Source: Cornus controversa (lineage: Eukaryota > Streptophyta > Magnoliopsida > Cornales > Cornaceae). Taken from it: a stretch of 64,000 bases of DNA. Made by a program: the position numbers and the translations under genes. The notes below the pieces were generated by a model that saw only the letters and a program-made list of their open reading frames with translations, had not been told where the DNA came from and searched no databases. Position 1 is the first letter of the stretch, and the number at the start of each line of letters is the position of its first letter. The stretch spans positions 45,772,755-45,836,754 of the forward strand of contig CM048853.1 in assembly GCA_026545225.1 (NCBI GenBank), in the 5' to 3' direction. Below, piece by piece: positions 13,379-24,311 of the stretch.

Positions 13379-16300
13379 ATGAGATTGGTTAACCATGTCC
13401 TCATTCTGCTACTATTGCTCACATCCTTCATTCTGCTCGTTACATATGCCTCTGGTACATCTCTCTCTCTCTCTCTCTCTCCCTATATATATATATATAT
13501 AATATCTGGTGTATATATATTATGTCTCTTAATTAGGGTTTTCGCGTGCTTGAGCTTATGTGTTTATTCTACTGATTCGTTTATTCCTCACCTCAATCGA
13601 TTTTTCTCTCAGGATGTGTATGTATATGTGTGGGATATGATTATCTAACTGATACGGCCCGTAATAAGAAACACAATAAATGAAGTAAAATTTCATATTT
13701 AGGGGAGGAGACCCTCTTTTTGGTAACAGAATTTAAATATTTCTTAGTAATTCACAATCTGAGTCCACACGTTTATTCATAAGTGACTTCCTAGAGTCAG
13801 ATGGAGTAATTCTTAATCAATGATAAACTCAATTAATTAAATTTAAAACTGAATCCTAAATATAAGATAAGAATTAACAACTCAATCAAATTGAGGGAAG
13901 GAAAGAGGAGTTAGTGATTACTCATAGTGTCTTTATATATATGTATATGTATGTGTGTGTAACAAGCATTTCCTGTTTTACTGACGTGTTTAAGTGGGAT
14001 TTAATAATAAATTGTTTTGAATTCTCGCACTTGAGTGATTAGGGAAAGGAATTCTGAAATTTCTCGAGAGATTTGAGGAAGGAGTTAGAAAATAGTTGGA
14101 AAAGAGAATCCATGTGGCCGACCCCATTTGTATGGGATAAAGGCAAGGATGATGATGATTTGAGGGAAGGAGTTGGAGGGCGTTATTCTTATGTTAAAAT
14201 TTATCTTGGGAGGCACAACAACACTGTTTTTTTGCTCTCTCTAGATCACCACCATGCTTAGCATCACCCTATTTTGCTTCTGCTCTACCACCATTACTTA
14301 TAGTATCACTACTATTGTGATTGCCACTGCCATCATAGTTCTCCCGTAGCCAGTGTCTGATGTAGGAGGTGAATGAAGAAGGGAAGAGAATACTGAGGCA
14401 AGAGGAGAAGAGAACAGAGAGAGAAAAACAGATTGTAAAGAGAAAATCTGTAGTCATGTTAATTTCTTCTCATTGGCCAACCCTATTTGCTTGGGATAAA
14501 GGATAGGATGATGATGAATTTCTTCTCATTACATAAGGGCCGTATATAGGCAAACCCAAAGCAAGAAAATTGCAAAAGATCGATGCCAAATAAATTAGAA
14601 GATAGATAAGTACCAAGTGATTAAATCCCTAAAAATTCAAAGAAATATGAAAAGAATTTCTAATTTTTATTCCTTGTGTCTACACCCTGCATTGGTGTGA
14701 TCATGCATGGAATGTGGGGTGCATGTTGATCCCATCAATTCTTCTTGGCTAATAAAAAACCCATATTTGTAGAGTTATGGCGATGATACTGCTCCAAAAT
14801 ATGAAGATTAATGCAACTAAAATCATCCTTTGTAGTCCATGTGGAATTTGTATTTGGAAGGTTCCTTCGTCTAACAAGAGAGCTCTGGTAACCTTCTCGC
14901 AGAGAAGCAACAATGTGATGCTTTGATTTCGGTTGATGTAAGAGGAAATACAATAAGAGAATGAGAAAAAGAGATGAGAAAGAGAAAAGGTAGAAGAGAA
15001 GAACAGGGAAAAGGGGAGAGGAGAATATAGAGAGAGAAGAAAGCCATTCTAAAGAAGAAGTTGGCTCAACTGGATAAAGAACTTGGCCTAGTGCCTAGCA
15101 AGCATTAGGTCTAAGGATCAAGTCCTCTTGGGTGCAAACAATTCTTTGGGGGTGGCTGTGTGTGTACCAACTAGGAAAAAAAAAGAGGAAAAATTCATAT
15201 TAATTTCTTCAACATATTTTCTTTCCATTACAAAAAACTTTATATAAGCAAACCCAAAGCAAGAAAATAGCAAGTATTAAGTACCAAATAAATCAAAAGA
15301 TAGATGAATACCAAATAATTAAATCTCTAAAAAGAAGAAACAAGAAAATTATTCCTAAAAAATATCTCTTGCACCTATGTTTAGCATAGGTTGTGACTCG
15401 TGCATGGCATGTTGCTCCCATCCTGATCTTATCACTGCTGTTGCGTCCACTGTCATTGCCGCTATGACAATTGTGTTCTACACCACCACCCCTATTGTTG
15501 CCTTTACTGCCCCTACTGTCCATGTTGCTACCACCATAACATTACTATCACAACCACCATTACCACATAAACTGCCATGTCTACTATTTACATGCTACTT
15601 CCATTAATTTTTACCTCTATGCATAAATGCAAGCGCTTCTTTAGGGTCCTGAACACTGCATGTAAAAAGGTGCCAAATGAAAGCATTATGGGGCTGCCAA
15701 ACTGCAACACCAAATGGGCGCTAAGCATAAGCTAAAGCAGGACTGTAATTCAACCCTCTTACATATTCTTATATACGTATGAATTTTATTTTATTTCCTT
15801 TTTTTATTTTACATAGATGAAAGGAAAAGTTATTTTAAATGGTTGAATCGTCAGAGTTTGTGATAAATTTTATTCAGCTGATGTTGCAATGAAAGTAATA
15901 ATTAGTTTTCTCATTGTAAATCTGATTTGTTATATTGTATGGCATTTAAAATGCTTTGAGTCTATGTCAATGCAGGAAAATCTAGTGGAGTTTGCATTTC
16001 TCAGGGTGGCCGTTTTCCCCCATTCTCAAATGAAGGGAAACCCCCAAGAAAAGCAAGGAAGGGACCCAGAGATTTGACCCTTTGTAGGGTATTCCGCAGG
16101 AAGACATGTTGTGATGTAGCCCAGACTCATCCTGCATTTCTGTCTATTAGAAGGCTAGCTTCAACAGGGGAAGCAAGCCAAGACTGCTTGCAATTGTGGG
16201 AATTGTTGGAATGCTCCATCTGTGATCCACGTGTTGGTGTACAGCCTGGTCCCCCTGTCATATGTGCTAGTCTTTGTGATCGAATATACCAGGCCTGCTC

Positions 16301-18243
16301 TAGTGCATACTTCTCTATGGATGCAATTACACAGGTTTGTGGTAATTCAAGTTCTTATAAATTTGGGATTCCATTAAAGGATCATGAAGATATGGTTCAG
16401 TTGATATAAATGCAAGGGAAACATTGGATGCCATTATATATATACTCACCCACCTTGGAGATTGTACTGTATAAAGGACTCTAATTAGATTATGGTGTCC
16501 ATGCTTAATGGCATACTTCTGCACTGAAAATTTTCTCGGAGATAGAGAGAATGGTCAAGTTATGGATGATTCCTTGTTGTCCAATAAGGTTCAGGGCTCT
16601 TATTTTGGACGGGGAATAAATTATTCACGATATATGGGATATATACATCAATATATTCATATTTTGATGACATTGAGATATATTCAATGTTATTTTATAT
16701 TTAATTTTTATTTTCCTGAGAATGAAATTGATATCTAGCGATATGTTGATGTTTCTGGGGTTGCAATATATGGATATCTTCAATGTTATTTTATATTTAA
16801 TTTTTATTTTCCTGAGAATGAAATTGATATCTAGCGATATCTTGATGTTTCTGGGTTGCAATGTTATGTACTTACTATCTTACACATATTACATTCCTTA
16901 ATTTAGATTCATAAATCAATTGCCCTACCTCCCTTGATGTTTTCTGTAGATAGTAATGATTTTACGAAGATTGCCTACATTTTCTGAATTGAGTACATTA
17001 GTTTTCCTCATCAATGCTTAACAAACTCCATTCTCTGATTAGATGTTACATGTCAGGTTCTAGCACCGTGTGGAGTAGGTGACTTTGTCTGTGGTAGAGC
17101 CTCAGAATGGATCTCTAATGGCACAGAGCTTTGCCAAGTTGCAGGTTTTTCTGTTACGCCATCTGATCAGATTGAAGAAACATCTTGCTATGGTGGGAAG
17201 GCCAGTCTAGATTCCATTGCTGATTCATGGAGTGCCGTGCAATCTGGGATGCCACAGAAAGCTGAGAACTCTGGAGTTCTGGAAGATTTTCAGCAGTGGC
17301 TGAGGGAAAGTCCATTTAGTGAAAGAGTTTCCTGGGCAGTAGGTGGAATGGTTCTAACTGCAGGACTTCTGTTTGCCAGGTTAGATTACTCTCTTATTGT
17401 CACTTCTATATTCTCATAGTTTTTAAATTTTATTTGCTGAATTTTTTATTTGCATGCTTTTTGCTGAACCTTGTTTTCTTCCTTCATGTTTCATCATCTC
17501 AACCTTTGGTCTATTTTCCCTTTCATGAGCCTGCAAAGCTTTGTGAAACTAAAATTCTATTATTTTCTGTTTAGTTTACTGTCAACAAAATATAAAATAA
17601 GAAAGAGCAACTTTACTGGGGGACTGTGCTAGAGAAAAAATTGTAATTGTATAGATTATTGGCATCTCAAATGCTGAGGACTAGCTTGCTCATGGAGTCA
17701 TTGTGAACGCAACCTGTGTTCCTACTGCAGGCAGTATCCTGTCCTTTGTTCAGTTTCAGTTATTTCCTGGATGTGCTCATCTGCCTTCTTGTGTCTCTGA
17801 CTTTCTTTCAGCTTCTATACTTCTAGTTTTTGAAGCTTTTGTTGTTAGCTGTAGAATGTTCATCTCAGTTTGGCCAAATGGAAACGGGGCTTTATCATTT
17901 ATGGTTCTGCCATCACTTATATTAGGATTATTTCTCTGTTAATACTTCTTTTAATCTTTTCCACATAAAAGAGACTACAATTCTCCTGTATTAATGTAGT
18001 TTATCATTGTCATCTTTGTGTTTACACATTTTCAATTAATCTGTCTTTCTTCATAGTTTGCTCTCGTTGCAGTAGTATATTTTTATTTATTTGTGTGAAC
18101 TTGTTGGAGCGTGCAGTAAAAGGAAGAGCCATAGTCAGCGCCAGAAGCAAGCAGCTATTCAACGCACTGCAAGGAAAGTGGAAGTGAAGATGAACCCGAA
18201 GTCCCATGCTAATCAAGGACATAGGAAGGGAGGTAGAAAATAG
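13379..18243 (+). CDS. Folate-receptor-domain membrane protein (AT5G27830-like)
   Basis: Four exons: 13379-13454, 15976-16334, 17057-17379 and 18117-18243, all with GT-AG borders and matching phases, giving 294 aa. Residues 1-25 are a hydrophobic signal peptide. Residues about 32-215 form a cysteine-rich domain including CRVFRRKTCCD, the CLQLWELLECSICDP block and CASLCDRIYQACSSAYF, characteristic of the plant folate-receptor/riboflavin-binding-like family. Residues about 236-252 (VSWAVGGMVLTAGLLFA) are one transmembrane helix, followed by a basic tail rich in K and R. This predicts a type I membrane protein with the Cys-rich part in the lumen or apoplast. The biochemical role in plants is not established, and folate binding is inferred only from the domain name. 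Intron 1 is 2.5 kb and holds SINE-like insertions. The gene converges on the PP1 gene at 20293-23359. Confidence 0.9.
14097..14516 (+). repeat. Two retroposon-tail-like GGGATAAAGG...GATGATGAT segments in intron 1
   Basis: Near 14097-14160 and 14475-14516 the same kind of text occurs: GGCCRACCCYATTTG, then GGGATAAAGG, then a GATGATGAT repeat. This resembles the 3' ends of Au-like SINEs, which finish in short trinucleotide repeats. Target duplications were not identified, so these are likely fragments. Confidence 0.4.
14519..15420 (+). repeat. Diverged direct repeats in intron 1
   Basis: Segments at about 14519-14745 and 15205-15420 share an ordered series of words: GCAAACCCAAAGCAAGAAAA, ACCAAATAAAT, a GATAGAT..TACCAA block, AATTAAATC.CTAAA and a GTG...CATGCATGG-like end. 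This indicates an old duplication or two copies of one element within the intron of the folate-receptor-like gene. Confidence 0.55.
15051..15184 (+). mobile_element. tRNA-derived SINE in intron 1
   Basis: It contains an A-box-like TGGCTCAACTGGATAAAG near 15062 and a B-box-like GGATCAAGTCC near 15116. The typical body GGTGGCTGTGTGTG and CCAACTAGG follows, ending in an A-rich tail. The flanks AAAGAAGAA and AAAGAGGAA look like an imperfect target duplication. Confidence 0.65.
16683..16861 (+). repeat. Tandem duplication in intron 2, period 96 bp
   Basis: Two almost identical units start at 16683 and 16779, each with TTCAATGTTATTTTATATTT and GATATCTAGCGATAT. The second is slightly shorter. They lie in the intron between exons 2 and 3 of the folate-receptor-like gene. 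Open frames across this region are intronic. Confidence 0.85.
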
Positions 18244-20292
18244 ATGCTGTTTTGTCTGTGATCATATATTTACCCGTTTATTACTAATTGTTCATGCAAA
18301 TATTGCTATAATTCCCATCCTTGGTGTTCTTTCCTGCCAAGAAAATGACGTGTTATAGTTAGCTTTGCAAGATGTTGGTCCTTAATTATAGCATTGAATT
18401 ACGCTATAGCAGGTAGGCTTACTGTTTTTGCACATTTTTGACAACAGAAATGACAGCAAAGTTCTTAGGATGATAGATGATGGATTCACTGCCTGTGCCT
18501 CTATAGTCATAGTAAGTATCTGGTCCCTAATTATAGCTTTGAACCGTCTCTGTTCGTCATTGCTCTTGTAGTTTGTGAACAAAATAAGAGTACGTCATTT
18601 GAACCTTCAGCAATCAAGAAATTTGGTTACTTTTATGGCTTTTTAAGAATTAAAAGAGCTCCCATCATCAAATCTACCACCAAGTCCCCCAAACTGGTAA
18701 ATCAGCTGAATGAGCTAGTACTGTGGGCTAATTTCTACAGAAGTCGATTTCTCCTTTTACTTGACACTGGATATTGCTGAGGAAGTGATTTAAGGGATTA
18801 TGATATATTGTATTTGTACCATTGAAGAATTTGCTGTAGAACAGGGCAGTTTGTGTCCGGTCTGGTACCCTTTTAAGTAGGGTTCCAAGAATAAAAACAA
18901 AGCCAGTATTTGTTTTCCTGCAAGTGATGTAAAATTTTACTTACCAAAAAAAAAAAACGATGTAAAACTTTTGTAACAAATAAAGAACTCTTTCTATGAT
19001 GTAAATGTAGTAATGGTAATTCTGGGGTAACAATGGGAGGTACGGGTAAGTGGTTGGTGAATGAAATTTCTGGGCTGGGATCTACTTTCCCATAGACAAT
19101 GTGCAGCCTTGCTTAGGTACAACCTCCCTTTCCTCAAAGAGGAGGGGAGGGGTTAGAGCCCCAGATGGGCAAAAGTGTGTCCTCCAACTAGGGAAAAAAA
19201 AAGTGCAGCCTTGCTTTAATTTGAAACGAGTTTTGAATTTAAAATTTACAATCTCGAATTTCCTATAATCTGTGGAAAAAATGAGGAAAGCTAAAGAACC
19301 ATCGGATATGATCACACTAGAGAATCGATATGAAAGAAACAAATTGTTGCAGGGATGATTAATTCTTTTGTGGTGGAATCATTTGAAATTTGATATCTGA
19401 TTGTAGAAATATATGAAGCAATCTGAATATTGAATTTGAAGGTGAGAAAAGGCAAGTGAAAAGCGAAGTTCCGGCAATCAATTTATTTTTTCTTGAATTA
19501 GTGGGCATGATTCAAGACTTCAAGTAGTGTTCACTTTAATCATTTGGCGATAATTTGATGATTTTGTCAATGTGCCTTGGTTATTTATTAGGTGGTACCT
19601 TCCATGAACTTTTTAATCTTTTAGTGCAGAGAATGATATTAACTGGGTAGTTTTAAGGCTAAGATTCTTAACCCATACCCCAGCTTTAGAGTGAGTTTTT
19701 GAATCTAAAGCAGGTGGTAGCTTCCATTATCAGCTATGGCTTCCAAAATGACATTCTAACTTCCTAAAGCTGCTCTTTATCTCTGCACAAAGTTAAATCA
19801 GAAAGTCACTCATTTTTGAAGTTAATTCTAAGCAACTCAGAGGAGTGAGTTGTTAATAGAGGGTGTAACAGTACATGAGCAGATACATTAAGCAATAAGC
19901 TCCGCAGAACAAACAAGGGGGAATCACATTTGATATACAAAAGACTATATCAAAAACTATGGTGGCCTGACTCATCCTCAATCAACACTTTCAAATTTCA
20001 ATGCCAATTATCGGATACAACACGGTGTCTAAAGCAAGCAAAGTGAAATCTAAGTTCCTGTGCAGAAGATATCATGTTTGATGATTTACAGATCTTTCCC
20101 ATAATCTCCACAGCAATCAGATTATCGGCAAGCTTCAAAATCATGATAGATCTGAATTTACATGGGGTTTAAGGATGACTTCTCCGTAATAAATGCTCGT
20201 CATCTATCGACAGAAAATTCATAACTAGCAAGAATTGAGCTTGCACTTCTTCACTATTGACCGCAAGAAATCCTCAAAATACTCGTCATATA
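18244..20292. other. 3' intergenic region between two convergent genes
   Basis: This 2-kb stretch separates the stop codons of the folate-receptor-like gene (+) and the PP1 gene (-) and must hold both 3' UTRs and poly(A) sites. AATAAA-like words occur at about 18891 and 18978. A SINE lies at 19115-19202. No other gene is seen. Confidence 0.5.
19115..19202 (+). mobile_element. Short 5'-truncated SINE with perfect 14-bp target duplication
   Basis: The body is flanked by an exact duplication, GTGCAGCCTTGCTT, at 19101-19114 and 19203-19216. It has a B-box-like GGTTAGAGCCCC, the CCTCCAACTAGGG segment also seen in the SINE at 15051, and a terminal A-run. The A box is missing, so it is a truncated insertion that used target-primed reverse transcription. 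Confidence 0.85.
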
Positions 20293-23085
20293 TCAGGCCT
20301 TTCCAATTTTAGGGGGCTGCTCAAAATGAAGAAGGAAGAAAAACGAGCCATAAGATTCTTTTGTATAATCATCAAGAGTTGAAATTAAAGGTGAAAAAAC
20401 AAGAAGAAAAAGAGAAAGGAGAACATTTAGTTCTAGAGTCTAAAATCCATTAAAAAAAACGCACACAACTTGACAAAGGAAGAACCATGTAAATGCAAAT
20501 ATACCTTTTTAAGAGGCAACTTTGAACTGCTTGGTTTATAATCAACCGGTTTCAATATCTCAAAAGAACATACTAGAGCATCGTCAACACTCAATAGAGC
20601 ACCTGCATTGTCAAACTCCCCACCATAGTTTGGAGCTGAAAATATCGTGACAAGTCTTCTCTTAGCAAAGAATTCATATCCATCCTCCACCACCTGCAAT
20701 TTAACTTATATTTAACTCATTGCCCGGACTTCTTTAATCACATAACTATCAGTCTGCTGCAGGTAAATATGACAAAAGAAAAAAAATACGTGGCTGCATG
20801 TCACACGTCAAATGATAAATAAACTCACCATGCGGTGTAAGGTTCAATGTGCTAGATAAAAATGGATAAAGAAAAAGGTCGCTCAGAGGTTATGAAGGCT
20901 TTGCCATCAAATTATCTTAAACACATCGATGGCCATCCGAATACTTAAAACAATTTGTAGATGATGCATAAACTCACCATGAAGTGCAAAGGACAGTCTA
21001 TTAGTAGTAACAAGAGAGAAAAGAAAAAGGTTCGGTCACAGTCGTGAAGGCTTTACCATCATTTACCTTAAGCATGTCAACGGCCATCAGAATGCTTAAA
21101 ACCATTTGCAGAATATTTAAATTAGAACATAAATCCAAAGATGGGCTAGGAAAGAAATTATAAATATAAACTTTAAAAAAAACACTTAAAACAGTGGAAA
21201 GTAATGTAATAGGCTAACAGCATAAGTTGTAATGGCAGCACTATTTCTAAAGAACAACATAACAGTGCACAGATGCTTGCTTAACTATTTCTGAAGAACA
21301 CAACAGCATATAGATATTTGTTTCACACTGATCATTTTTTGAGACCATCATCTTATGTTCTCTTTTTGGGGGCTAAGTTATCATCTAATGTTTAACCGCT
21401 AGACGACCTCCTATAATTGAATTGAATTGGGTTGAATCATACCATTAAACCTATTGACTATTTTAAGCAGGTAGGAAGAACAATATAGGAATGCACAAGA
21501 AGGCTAAAATTTTGCCATCCTTGTGTATATGCCATTGATAAATGGTATTTGAGCTTGCTCAATGAAAACTTGAGTACCTGATGACCACGGCAAATGAGGT
21601 CTAGATCATGCTTATCCAAAAATTCAGCTACTTTGTCAGGTCCAAAAGTACATGACACACCTCGATCACTATCTGACCATCCCTCAACCCTAGGATCAGG
21701 ATCAGCCCAAAGCAAATCACATAGAAGACCAGTATCTGGAATATCAGTGGGCCTCTGAACGTCCTTTATTTGATCAAAATTTTCCAACTCTGGAGAAAGT
21801 CCCCCATGCATACAAAATATTTTTTCATCAATGAGTGCAGCAACAGGCAAGCAGTTAAAGCAGTCGGTGAATATTTTCCACAACCGAACATTAAATCTCC
21901 TTTTACATTCGTCGTAAAAACCATATATCCGATTGATTTTTGCATCTTCATGGTTTCCCCTCAAAAGAAAAACTTTGTCAGGATATCTTATTTTATAGGC
22001 CAATAGCAAACATATTGTTTCCAAGCTTTGCTTGCCTCGATCTACATAATCCCCAAGAAAGAGGTAGTTTGCAGCAGGAGGGTAACCACCGTATTCAAAA
22101 AGCCTCAATAGGTCCTGGTATTGTCCATGTATATCACCTGTAGAACACTTGTATATTAGTCGGGCCATAGAAATAGAGGCAACAAAAGGTATACTAATAT
22201 ATAAAATTAGCTGAACAGTTTAGTAATGCGGCATCTCTGGTATGCATCTCATGCAAATTAGCAAAAAAGCCCAAGGATTGAATTTGGATTGAACCACCAC
22301 AGATTGGTGGTGTATCAGAAAAGACAGATGAAAGTGTTCTAGAGCTGAAGCAGGTGGTAGAAACCTAAAAACTGCTTGTTACTACCGAGCCAATTCGTTC
22401 GTATTAATATTCAATATTGCCGAGGCCTGTATCATTATCTACCTTGGCATTCAGTGGGGGAAAAAAAAGAAGAAAGAAAATTATCATAATGTTGAACTTT
22501 TAGGTCTAGAACTTCTCTGTTGGAAGTTTATAAGCTTTAGTGATAATCATTTCCCGGAAGAAAATTAATATTTAAGAGTGAACTCAAAAAAGGAAAAACT
22601 ATTTTCAATCAGTGATAAATGATAATCTTCCCACAAGTCAATTTTATGTTGTTTAGCGAACAATTCTTAAACTAATTTCAATTAGTGATAAATGATGATC
22701 TTTCCACAAGATGTCATTTTTATGTTGTTTAGCGAACAATTCTTAAGAATTTTGATCTACACATAATAAAACTGCAACCATTTTACAGGACCCATTTGCA
22801 TCTACACATAATCAATTCATCCAATCAACAGAACAATATACAATCTAACCGACCTCCCATTCCCGAAAAAATTATACATATAAAAAATAAAAAATAAATC
22901 CTTCACACCCAAATTGAGAGAAACCTAAAGTTCATCTACAAATCAACCAAATGTAAAATTTAACATTATAATCCTCTATTTTGAAATTAAAAATACATCA
23001 TTTGTAGAACATAAAACATCATAATCTTTCTTTCGGTAAATCATAAAACATCATAATCTTGAAAGAATATAATTACTATTCAAGA

Positions 23086-23158
<73 letters not shown>

Positions 23159-23359
23159 CTGACCACAGATCCTCATGGGTGCATGTAGCTTAAGAAGATT
23201 GGGCTGAGAGAGAAAGATTTGGCGAGCGTTGACGCAGAGCTGACGGATCTCACCCTCCGAGAGCTGTACCTGTTTGCCTCCTTTACCATCCAACAACCTC
23301 CGAATTATATCATCCAAAACCGCCTGATCCATCATACCCTCCATCGTCATCATATTCAT
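20293..23359 (-). CDS. TOPP8: Type-1 serine/threonine protein phosphatase catalytic subunit (TOPP8/9-like)
   Basis: Four exons on the minus strand: 23164-23359, 21578-22137, 20505-20693 and 20293-20316. Borders are GT-AG and phases match; 322 aa. The metallophosphatase motifs are present: GDIHGQ (residues 66-71), GDYVDRG (94-100) and RGNHE (125-129), plus the second-half histidine region ending CRGHQ (248-252) and [14 protein letters not shown] (271 onward). The last exon encodes only PPKIGKA. PP1 dephosphorylates Ser/Thr on many substrates chosen by regulatory subunits. Three positions differ from most PP1: Asp130 after RGNHE (usually Cys), Gly250 in CRGHQ (usually Ala), and Gly276 in NYGGE (usually Cys). 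I recall the same residues in Arabidopsis TOPP8/9, so they mark a subgroup rather than decay. Confidence 0.93.
20818..21116 (-). repeat. Imperfect tandem duplication in PP1 intron 2
   Basis: Two units of about 150 bp share AAACTCACCATG, GAAGGCTTT.CCATCA and TTAAGCATGTCAACGGCCATC-like words. They lie between exons 2 and 3 and look like an old local duplication. Confidence 0.7.
22600..22745 (-). repeat. Tandem duplication in PP1 intron 1
   Basis: Two units of about 70 bp share AGTGATAAATGATRATCTT and GTTGTTTAGCGAACAATTCT. The location is the intron between exons 1 and 2. Confidence 0.8.
23089..23157. repeat. Compound (AT)n(AG)n microsatellite at the start of PP1 intron 1
   Basis: An AT dinucleotide run is followed directly by an AG run that ends 6 bp from the exon 1 splice donor. 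In transcript sense this is a long pyrimidine (CU)n tract right after the 5' splice site. Confidence 0.95.
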
Positions 23360-23778
23360 CTTCTTCCGATCAAATCAAACAATATAAAAAAAAAACCCCA
23401 ATTTTTTGCACGCTTCTAGAGAGAGAAAAAAAAAGCTAGGGAAAGAGAGAGAGAAAAAAAAAACCCTAATTTTCGGATTAGATGAAAAGGTTATTCTGAG
23501 AAGATATAGTTGGAGGGGCATGTCATTGTCTCCATGATGCCTGTCTCTTGTTTGTTTGTTTGTTTCTCTCTCTAAAAAATCTCATTTTCTCTCTCTACTC
23601 TTCCCTTCTGCCAACTGCCTGGAAGATTGAATACGGTTGAAACCTTCAAAAAGCGAAATTGGACTTTTGACTAAAAAGCGCGGGGGCGCACGATAAGCCA
23701 AGCGAGTGTAATGTACACATGGAGACTCGTGGAGTCACGGTCACGCCGCTCATAAGCAAAACCGCGTAATTTGAATAC
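23360..23778. other. 5' flank of the PP1 gene
   Basis: The presumed 5' UTR and promoter of the minus-strand PP1 gene, rich in GAGAGA and A-runs. No further gene is seen. Confidence 0.45.
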
Positions 23779-23787
23779 TTATTGGAT

Positions 23788-23898
23788 ACCACCGGCCTTC
23801 GTGGCCAAGTGGTATCTACCTGCCTTTCCATAGGAAAGGTCCAGGTACGAATCTTCTTAGGTGAAAAGTTTGCTATGCAAAAAGAAAAAAAAAAAAAT
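23788..23898 (+). mobile_element. tRNA-derived SINE with 9-bp target duplication
   Basis: Flanked by an exact TTATTGGAT at 23779-23787 and 23899-23907. It contains an A-box-like GTGGCCAAGTGGTATCTACC, a B-box-like GGTACGAATCTTC, and a terminal A-run. The tRNA-like part is short and does not fold as a full functional tRNA by inspection. Confidence 0.8.
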
Positions 23899-24311
23899 TT
23901 ATTGGATGACATGCATACATACACATATTTGTGCACATGACTCCATATAATATCTATATTTGACAACTTACATATTTCAAAATAGGAGAAATACCAAATA
24001 ATATTGGTGTACAAAATCCACTTTAAGACAATGTAATTATGTACGTGACAACTTTAAATCTCATAATTTCGTACTTGAAAATTTTTCGTGCTCATTTTTC
24101 ATACTTTAGTTCAAATTATCTCTTTTTGTACAAATTTTATTTGGACAAATTACATTTTGACTCCCTGAGGTATGTCCACATATGTCAATCTGACCTCCCC
24201 ACGTTTGCAAATCTTTATTTTCACCCCTGTAGTTTTGGTTGACTTTGGTCAATAAGATGCTAAATGACTAAACTACCCTACTTATATACAGTAAATTACA
24301 TTTTGATGTTG

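Noticed and set aside
15377-15607. 76-codon ORF in both directions
   Set aside because: It lies in intron 1 of the folate-receptor-like gene, in a diverged repeat; no homology recognised.
21770-22143. Plus-strand ORFs opposite the phosphatase
   Set aside because: They are antisense shadows of PP1 exon 2.
23794-23870. Possible functional tRNA gene
   Set aside because: It has tRNA-like A and B boxes but no complete cloverleaf by inspection, and it is bounded by a target duplication and an A-tail, so it is a SINE.
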